From Liolophura sinensis (Eukaryota; Mollusca; Polyplacophora; Chitonida; Chitonidae), in the NCBI RefSeq assembly GCF_032854445.1, contig NC_088305.1, forward strand, positions 28,856,628 to 28,920,627: a stretch of 64,000 bases of DNA, read 5' to 3'. Shown here piece by piece: positions 56,630-64,000 of the stretch; within the stretch, counting starts at the first letter, position 1; each line of letters starts with the position of its first letter. The position numbers were made by a program, and so were the translations under genes. The notes beneath the pieces are model-generated. The model worked only from the letters and a program-made list of their open reading frames with translations. It searched no databases and was not told the DNA's origin.

Positions 56630-58900
56630 GATTGAGACACAGGTGGACCAGAGACTGAGGATGGGGGATATGGGGTGAGGATGATGAGTGAGACAGGTGG
56701 ACAAAGGGATAAGGATACAGGATATGGGGTGAGGATGGTGAGTGAGACACAGGAGGACCAGAGACTGAGGATGGGAGATATGGGGTGAGGACAGTGAGTG
56801 AGACACAGGTGGACCAGAGACTGAGGATGAGGGATATGGGGTGAGGACAGTGAGTGAGACACAGGTGGACTAGAGACTGAGGATGGGGGATATGGGGTGA
56901 GGACAGTGAGTGAGACACAGGTGGACCAGAGACTGAGGATGGGAGATATGGGGTGAGGACAGTGAGTGAGACACAGGTGGACCAGAGAATGAGGATGGTG
57001 GATATGGGGTGAGGACAGTGAGTGAGACACAGGTGGACCAGAGAATGAGGATGGAGGATATGGGGTGAGGACATTGAGTGAGACACAGGTGGACCAGAGA
57101 CTGAGGATGAGAGATATGGGGTGAGGACAGTGAGTGAGACACAGGTGGACCAGAGACTGAAGATGGGGAATATGGGGTGAGGACAGTGAGTGAGACACAG
57201 GTGGACCAGAGACTGAGGATGGGGGATATGGGGTGAGGATGGTGAGTGAGACACAGGTGGTCCAGAGACTGAGGATGGGGGATATGGGGTGAGGATGGTG
57301 AGTGAGATGCAGGTGGACCAGCGACTGAGGATGGGGGATATGGGGTGAGGACGGTGAGGGAGACACAGGTGGACAAGGGGCTAAGGATTGGGGATATGGG
57401 GTGAGGACAGTGAGAGAGACACAGGTGGATACAGGGCTAAGGATACAGGATATGGGGTGAGGATGATGAGTGAGACAGGAGACGGGGGGTACGGGGTGGG
57501 GATGGTGGTGGACAAGGGGCTGAAGATGGGGAAAACATGGTGGAGATGGTGAGGGAGAGAGAGATAGACAAGGATGGCTGCTACAGGGTGGGGATGGCGA
57601 ATGAGAGACAGGTGAACAATCGGCTATGGATGTAGGATACAGGGTGGGAGTGGTGAGTGAGACAGGTGGACAAGGGGCTAAGGTTGGGTATACATGGTGG
57701 GGATGGTGAGTGTGAGACAGGTGGACAAGGGGCTATGGATGGAGGATATGGGTTGGGAGTGGTGAGTGAGACACAGGTGGACAAGGGGCTAAGGTTGGGT
57801 ATACATGGTGGAGATGGTGATAAAACAGGTGGGGAAGGGGCTAAAGATGGGGGCGATACTGGGTGGAGATGGTGAGTGAGACAGTTGGACAAAGGGTTAA
57901 GGATGGCTGATACAGGGTGGGGATGGTGAGTGAGACACAGGTGAACAAGGGGCTAAGGATGGGGTATACATGGTAGAGATGGTGAGTGAAACAGGTGGGG
58001 AAGGGGCTAAAGATGGGGGATACTGGGTGGAGATGGTGAGTGAGACAGTTGGACAAAGGGTTAAGGATGGCTGATCAGGGTGGGGATGGTAAGTGAGACA
58101 CAAGTGAACAAGGGGCTAAGGATGGGGTATACATGGTAGAGATGGTGAGTGAAACAGGTAGAGAAGGGGCTAAAGATGGGGGATACTGGGTGGAAGGGGC
58201 TAAGGATGGAGGTTAGGAGGTGGGGGTGGCGGGTGAGACACAGGTGGACAAGGGATTAAGGATGAGAGATACGGGGTGGGGATGGTGAGAGGGACAGGTG
58301 GACAAGGGGTTAAGGATGTGGGGGATACAGGGTGCTGGTGGAAATTGTGAGTGAGACACAGTCAGGTAAGGAGCTGAGGGATATGGGGTGGGAATGGTGA
58401 GTGAGACAGGTGAACAAGAGGCAAAACATGGGTGACACTGGGTGGGGATTGTGAGTGAGACACAGGTGGGCAAAGGACTAAGGAAGGGTGATACAGGGTG
58501 TGGGGTGGTGAATGAGACAGGAAGACATGGAGCTATTAAAGGATGAGGGGTATGGGCTTTGGATTGTGAGCAAGACACAGGTGGACAACTGGCTAAGGAT
58601 GGCAGATATGGGGTGAGGGTGGTGAGTGAGACACAGCTTGACAAGGGGCTAAGGATGGGATATACAGGGCAGGGGTGGGGATAGACTGAGAAACAGTGAC
58701 AAGTAAACAAGATGCTAAGTATGAGGGATACCATGTGGGGATGGTGAGAGGGGATGGCACTGAAGTGAGACACAGGGTGTAAAAGTGGGGAATGGAGATG
58801 GCAATTGAGAACGAGGCAGACAAGAGCTATGGATGGGGATACAGGGTAGGGATTGCAGACGGTGAGTGACATACATGTAAGGGTTGACATTTAAGGGGTA
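56630..58900. repeat. About 56-bp G-rich minisatellite, 2.3 kb
   Basis: Units with GAGGACAGTGAGTGAGACAC, AGGTGGACCAGAGACTGAGG and ATGGGGGATATGGGGT. Regular from 56.6 to 57.4 kb, then increasingly diverged. If the upstream ACLY exon is real, this lies in the first intron. Confidence 0.93.
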
Positions 58901-59280
58901 GGGATGGGGAGACAGGGTGCCTGGGATTTTGATGAGGAGTGGGATCAAAATGCACAAAGGGATGGGGATGAGGGATACAGGAAACTGGACTTGGACCCAC
59001 GCACATGTGTTAATTACCAACTCGAGGAGTCTCGACTACCAAACACGACACAGACCCATTATCAGCTGGCCTACCAAATGCACATATCAATATTTGACAA
59101 TGATAAAAATGGTCTAGACCTGCATACATACAGAGGTATGTTGTATGCTGTTTGTAGCCTGAAGTGCAGGTTATTCATAGCTACTGCCTGGATACATGCA
59201 TGTACATGTAAGCTAACTAGTAGTCAAACCACAAGGCTCTCGTTAGACCTTTACATGTATAAGGGAACAGGAAAACATTG

Positions 59281-61240
59281 ATTTTAATACCTTGATTTCT
59301 CTGTCAATATATCGAGCATGGTTAGATCAAGGAATTGAAAAAAAAAGAACAAAAAAGGTGGTGCATTTTGGGCATGGCTGGGAATCTTAAGTTTTCATGT
59401 TGTTGTTTTTTTTTTGGGGGGGGGAGGTATTTTGACATTTCAAACATTTGGAATTTAAAAAAAAAAAATCTTAGTTCAATCTTATACTGTCACATCCTAG
59501 ATCTGACAAAGTGACACGTTGCCTCAATTTTAAAAAAATAACAACTGGTTCACATACGTACCTAAGAGAAGATGGAGGAAAAAATTAACAGAAACAAGTG
59601 TTACAGCAGGGAAAAAAACATCTGATGTTGTTTAACATAACTTGACCATTTTATTTCCATGTACATACACACAGTCTACACAATCAAACTCTCATACTTG
59701 CAAGATCTCATCCATTACAACCCTGCACATTTTGCCTGATTCTCAATGCTACTGATCTGTAATAAAGGTTGTTTATTTTTATTTTTTAGCTTTGTTTGGA
59801 AACTGGAACACAGGGTGATTTCCCAATGGAAAAATATAAGCTCCAGCGTTAAAAGTAATAGTTTATGGGGGGGGGGGGGGGGAGATTTTAGACCATTTAC
59901 TGTAATAGCTGTACTATGAAGTTATTTCATCTATGCAATATGTTTGCACTGCCACGAGGTCATCCTACCCATGTGCACATCAGGTTACAGATAGACAGAC
60001 CTGAACCAGACTTATAGGCTATTATGTAAAAGCTGTCATTCCTAGGTCAGATGGTCTTTGAGCACATGTAACAAAACACATCCACGTACAATACTTAATA
60101 ATAACTCACCTAACTTTACTTGAGTAACCAATGAATGTTCTAATCTTAGATTACTTCCAGCACAAGTCTGAATACTGTGCCAAGAAGAAGCTTTGAGTCT
60201 GTAAATACATTTACTAGTACAGTGCTATAATCCACACCACAGCATTCAGGGGATCAGCTTAAAGTTCCCACATAGACCTGGCATTGTATCAAAACAGAAG
60301 TTTCAACTTTATTAAAAACTAAATGATGTGTAGGCAGTTTGATTGGGATTTCTTCGGCATTCAAACATCAGGAAGTGGTCATCTGTCACACCAACTAGTC
60401 AGCCTACCGAACCATTTTGGTCTTTAGTGAGTTTTTAGAACTGAATATACTGGAGAACCATGGCAACCTTGCACAAATTCCTGGAAACACAGTTTCATAG
60501 CCCTCAGTGAGTAAGAGCAATAATCATAGGAGAACCAAGATTGAAGAAGCTGGAAGTGAGCTTACATGCTTCCAGATAGGAAATAGAGCTATATCAAGAC
60601 AAGCAGTACCAGTACAGCAAGTCTCTTTGAGTATTATCGGTTTTTATGGTAAATCAGCATGGGAAAGGGTAAGGAAGTTGTATAAATGCAAACATGTATT
60701 TCTGTGGGGTTATTTGACGAGTACTTCTTCTCTTAAACACCTTGACAAATTTCTAAGCCAGACGCATCATTTTCAAGTGGAGCCTGGAACTTTATTAGTA
60801 ACAGGCTGAACAAAACCACCATAATGTTAAAGGACTCTCAGACAAGAGACACATGTAGCTACAGTCTACAAATATGTAGACTACTGCATGCATGTGTCTT
60901 GTCCTCCCGGTGAAATCTTACATGCGATTTGAGAATAGACGGTGTTTCATGAATGTCTGTTTCGGTGCATAGATACTGATTTAAGAAAAGTGTAAAATAA
61001 AACCCGGCAGTTGTAAATACTTGGGTGACCCTATCGTTAATCAATGAGCCCCTTCTCAGATGTTCACTGTGAAAAGCTGCTTTTTCAATGAACTGACGTC
61101 ACCAGGTGACGATTACCTCAAGTTTAAAACTCCCTAAAACCCTTGACGGCAGACGAAACACGTGGAGAGAAGAGTTAGTTACCGGTTGCCTACTCATGCA
61201 CTGCCTGTGACACACGTTTTCTGCACACTTGGAACACAAC
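59281..61240. other. No gene recognised
   Basis: AT-rich sequence with homopolymers (G run at about 59,867-59,882). Nothing coding supported. Confidence 0.45.
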
Positions 61241-61367
61241 GCAATCCTCAATTCAAAACGAATGTCCTAGACGATGAGAGCTCAAACTTCCGTTTGTCAT
61301 GAAGTACATGAACGCATACAAATGCCAATGGTGGAAAGCTAATCTCAAAGCCCACGCTTATACTTAC

Positions 61368-61510
61368 CAGCTTGGAGCAGTGGCAATTAACCCGGTAACC
61401 ACGAGAGTTGTACGATTTAGCGTCCGCCACACAACATGCTCATCAAAAATCAGGCGAGAGAACTGTCACGCCACCACAAGCCACACACTAGGACTCCTAC
61501 GAAAACCTGA
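61368..61510 (-). other. ACLY: Candidate noncoding first exon of ACLY
   Basis: A GC-richer block on the minus strand ends CAAGCTG/GTAAGTAT, a near-perfect donor. Coding exon 1 starts at a splice acceptor, so such an exon is needed. The 8-kb intron this implies is long but holds only repeats. The exact start is unknown. Confidence 0.35.
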
Positions 61511-61550
61511 ACCAGCAGTGGGATTGGTTCTTAAATAAAATACGGAGAAG
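61505..61550 (-). promoter_or_regulatory. ACLY: Candidate ACLY promoter
   Basis: Reading on the minus strand there is a TATTTTATTTAA TATA-like stretch followed by AACCAATCCC (CCAAT box), just upstream of the candidate first exon. Weak evidence from motifs alone. Confidence 0.25.
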
Positions 61551-61777
61551 CGGAATTTTTCGCCACAAATATTTATGGTATTTTCTATTTGAAGGGATCG
61601 GGGGCTTCAATAAATAGTATATTTATTTGCATTGAACTTTTTTATTTCAGTTTTATTTTATTATAATTCACTGCGACTTTTACTTATGTGTGCAATAATC
61701 TATGCATAAAGGCCCTACACGTGCGTTTGAAAACACTACGCTAATTTTTTCGCACACGAAAGAGCAACTTTCAGTGT

Positions 61778-61945
61778 AGTTTATGCATAATTTTAATTTG
61801 ATCTTGGAGACAAAACTAAATTGATTGGACTGGCCAGTTTCAGGGCTTTACAAATACCGGTAGTACAATTTTATCAGTCTACAAAGAATAATGCTTTCAG
61901 AATATGCTTGAATAAGCACATGTTTTGTGTTTTCAACATGCGAAA
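61778..61945 (+). repeat. Dispersed repeat, copy B of three
   Basis: Same family and orientation as 22858-23055. Confidence 0.65.
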
Positions 61946-62094
61946 AAGGATTAGAGGTATATGGTTTATAATATACCAGCACGCGCAGTGTTACTGAATA
62001 GATATAGATTTAATTGGATATATGCATCAATCACTCATCCAATGGATATATGTAGGGGTCTACATGTAGGTCTATCTAATAATAACCCATGCAG

Positions 62095-62285
62095 GAGTCT
62101 CTCACCAATGCGGTCGCTGTGAGTTCAAGTCCATACTGGCTCAACTCCACACTGGTCATACGTGGGAAGGTCGTTCAGCAACCTGCGGATGGTCGAAGGT
62201 TTCCTCCCGAGTTTCGCCCGGTTTCCTCCCACCATACTGCTGACGGCTGTGGTATTGTGTAAAACACCAATCAAATAGATAAATT
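62095..62285 (+). mobile_element. tRNA-type SINE, head partly lost
   Basis: Plus strand: CACCAATGCGGTCGCTGTGA, GTTCAAGTCC (box B), GGGAAGGTCG, then GGTTTCCTCCCACCATACTG and the AAAACACCAATCAAATAG tail. Confidence 0.88.
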
Positions 62286-62699
62286 GAATAATAAATTTTG
62301 CAAATGTTTGAAAACGTCAAGAAACTTATACGCTTATGTTGGTAATGCTAGATACATTTAAGAAGTGGTAGGTGAAATTTAAATTGAATATCAAGCATCG
62401 AGCGCGTTAAAAAAAATTGTCATTTAAAATACATCAAAGCATTGATTAGTCAAAGGGAGACCACTTTGTGTTTCAATATGCTCGGTTGGGGACTATGACC
62501 TTTTATTTGGTATTATAAATGACATCATGCGTATTTATGAGGTTTTCCTACTAAGCTCGTTGTACTTTCTGGTCGTTTGTGGCTTCATGTTGGTGATAGA
62601 ACATTTTCTATCTCAACACGGCTGTGTCCAGCTGTGAGGCGTAATGTTTTTATTCGTCCTCATGGCAGGGAATGGGAGAGGTTGCACACTGAGAGGAGT

Positions 62700-62745
62700 T
62701 TGAAGTATCCCACAATGCATTTTACCGGCGGCCATATTTGAAGCA
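62700..62745 (+). promoter_or_regulatory. Candidate SUMO promoter elements
   Basis: TCCCACAATGCA (62708-62719) fits a ZNF143-type site and GGCCATATTTG (62730-62740) a YY1-type site, 70-100 bp before the start codon, as in many housekeeping promoters. Motif reading only. Confidence 0.35.
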
Positions 62746-62807
62746 GATCACCGATTTCCCCGAATCGAAGGCGTGGGTGAAAATTTAACAAAGAATAACC
62801 GATAAAA

Positions 62808-62819
62808 ATGGCCGAACAG
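62808..62819 (+). CDS. SUMO coding exon 1
   Basis: ATG GCC GAA CAG then GTAAGT. A four-residue first exon (MAEQ) followed by a strong donor, the usual shape for SUMO genes. Confidence 0.8.
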
Positions 62820-62959
62820 GTAAGTAAACTGTGTTTTTTCTTTCGACTGGAGGACAACAATTAACCTTTGTCTTGACTCGGCGGCTACATGACGGCAGCT
62901 TCAGGCGATAAATGCCTATCTCGACTTCTTTTCACGTTTTTCTTTTCTTTCATTTATAG

Positions 62960-63022
62960 GATTCCAAAACAGACGGACACGGAAACAGTGATGAGTACAT
63001 CAAACTTCGAGTTGTTGGACAG
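62960..63022 (+). CDS. SUMO (small ubiquitin-like modifier) coding exon 2; gene continues outside the window
   Basis: Behind TTTCATTTATAG lie 21 codons reading DSKTDGHGNSDEYIKLRVVG then Q, and a GTAATC donor. The acidic, flexible N-terminus followed by a YIKLRVVGQ first beta strand is diagnostic of SUMO; the exon break after GQ matches the known gene structure. SUMO is joined to lysines of mainly nuclear proteins through its C-terminal diglycine, which lies beyond the window. I cannot tell SUMO1-type from SUMO2/3-type with certainty, though EYIKL leans to the SUMO1-like or ancestral form. No further exon is visible to 64,000. Confidence 0.85.
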
Positions 63023-64000
63023 GTAATCAAACGACGTGTTCTTTACAACAAGGGTTTGATAGCCAGATTGCTGCTTAATGGCAATATTGATCTCTTAAAT
63101 GAGTGTTATACGAGTGAGTCTTTTGTTGTTTATTGTTGTTGTTGCACACTTGACTGAAACGAGCAGTTCAAAAAGTGCGCATTTCGTTTTACAATCTCTA
63201 CGGATGTTGGTGTGAAGGATCTAGAGGTGTACATCGCTGGGACTTTAGAAAGGAGACACTTCAAAACGCCGTTCAAGATGGGTTATAGAAATGCTGACAT
63301 GCTGAGCGAAAGACCGCAAAATTTTGCATGTGTGCCAAATGTTTATACGGAAAGCGTATTCTGAAGGTATTGTCCTGTGTAGTCTAATAAAATTGAGGCC
63401 TAAATTGGCCAATCCAACCAATGCAGTTTTGTCTCCAAACTCTAATTATAAACGTGCATAACTTGTAGTCAGAGTTGTTCATTCTCATGCAAAAAGGTTG
63501 AGGAATTAGGGTAGGCCTACTTTCTGCATGAAACCACATCCACCCGATCGCTTCCAACTGGTATGTCAGTGAGGTAGTAGCTAGTTTTTCATCCAGCCAT
63601 GCCAGCTACAAAGGACTGGGAAATATGACAGTGCCAAGTGAAAAGTTCAGAACTGCAAAACATGGAGTAATAGAACTATTGGAAAATGGCTCACAGGCTT
63701 CCCTAATTTATGTTAGTTTGAATGTTTAGGCTTGTGCATGAGTTGGGTTAAGCCGTTTACAAATAATAAATGCTCTTTGTAATCTCAATACATTTTTTAG
63801 ATGTAAAAGTCTCTGAATATTTAAAAAAAAAAACAAAGGGGTTTTTGTTGATTTTTAGCTCGCCTGTACTTATTTCGTAGCTTATGTTGTAGCATGGACA
63901 TCGATGTCCAGTAACAGAGTAGGCCATGATAAACAAAATGTTAGGGGTGGTATCTCAAAAATTACTGCAGGTATTGACCTGCAGTTTTACATGCATATAA
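63023..64000. other. SUMO intron 2 (to the window edge)
   Basis: No exon recognised. It holds copy C of the dispersed repeat (63345-63515). Confidence 0.6.
63345..63515 (-). repeat. Dispersed repeat, copy C of three
   Basis: Reverse orientation relative to 22858-23055 (GGCCAATCCAACCAATGCAG, GTTTTGTCTCCAAAC). Confidence 0.6.

Noticed and set aside
56574-58890. Several 100-250-residue minus frames rich in Ser, Pro and His
   Set aside because: Read-through of the G-rich 56-bp minisatellite; three frames overlap with the same repeat pattern and there is no start or splice context.

Overview
This is a 64 kb window of animal nuclear DNA, most likely from a marine mollusc and probably a bivalve. 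The reasons are a large intron-rich gene with GT-AG introns, many minisatellites, Tc1-like transposons, and about a dozen copies of a tRNA-derived SINE whose tail reads as in mollusc genomes. The species call is inference.

Layout, left to right. 1-4.3 kb: a small secreted PAN/apple-type protein on the minus strand, an old diverged duplication and SINE fragments. 4.3-5.9 kb: a complete Tc1-like transposon with an open transposase. 6.6-8.2 kb: an E-box-bearing minisatellite and a broken fibrinogen-related (FReD) domain. 9.5-17.0 kb: a scrambled, multiply broken virus-like DNA element, tentatively Polinton/adintovirus-related. It has a retroviral-type integrase remnant, an FtsK/HerA-type packaging ATPase remnant, a candidate capsid remnant, a coiled-coil protein and several small proteins on both strands. 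A SINE and a dispersed repeat have landed inside its integrase. 17-20 kb: a minisatellite and AT-rich DNA.

20.4-53.4 kb (minus strand): the complete coding part of ATP-citrate synthase (ACLY) in 29 coding exons. I placed every exon by splice sites and reading phase; they sum to 1,090 residues. One intron uses a GC donor and one candidate 9-nt microexon lies in the linker. The introns hold ten tandem-repeat arrays, and an eleventh lies upstream of the first coding exon. Several abut splice sites and at least two are built from splice-site sequence. A second Tc1-like transposon with a single stop sits in one intron. A candidate noncoding first exon and promoter lie near 61.4-61.5 kb.

62.8-64 kb (plus strand): the first two exons of a SUMO gene, head to head with ACLY about 1.3 kb away; the rest lies beyond the window.

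The best candidates for something new are the virus-like element (no DNA polymerase seen, genes on both strands, internal rearrangements) and the birth of minisatellites from ACLY exon-intron junctions.
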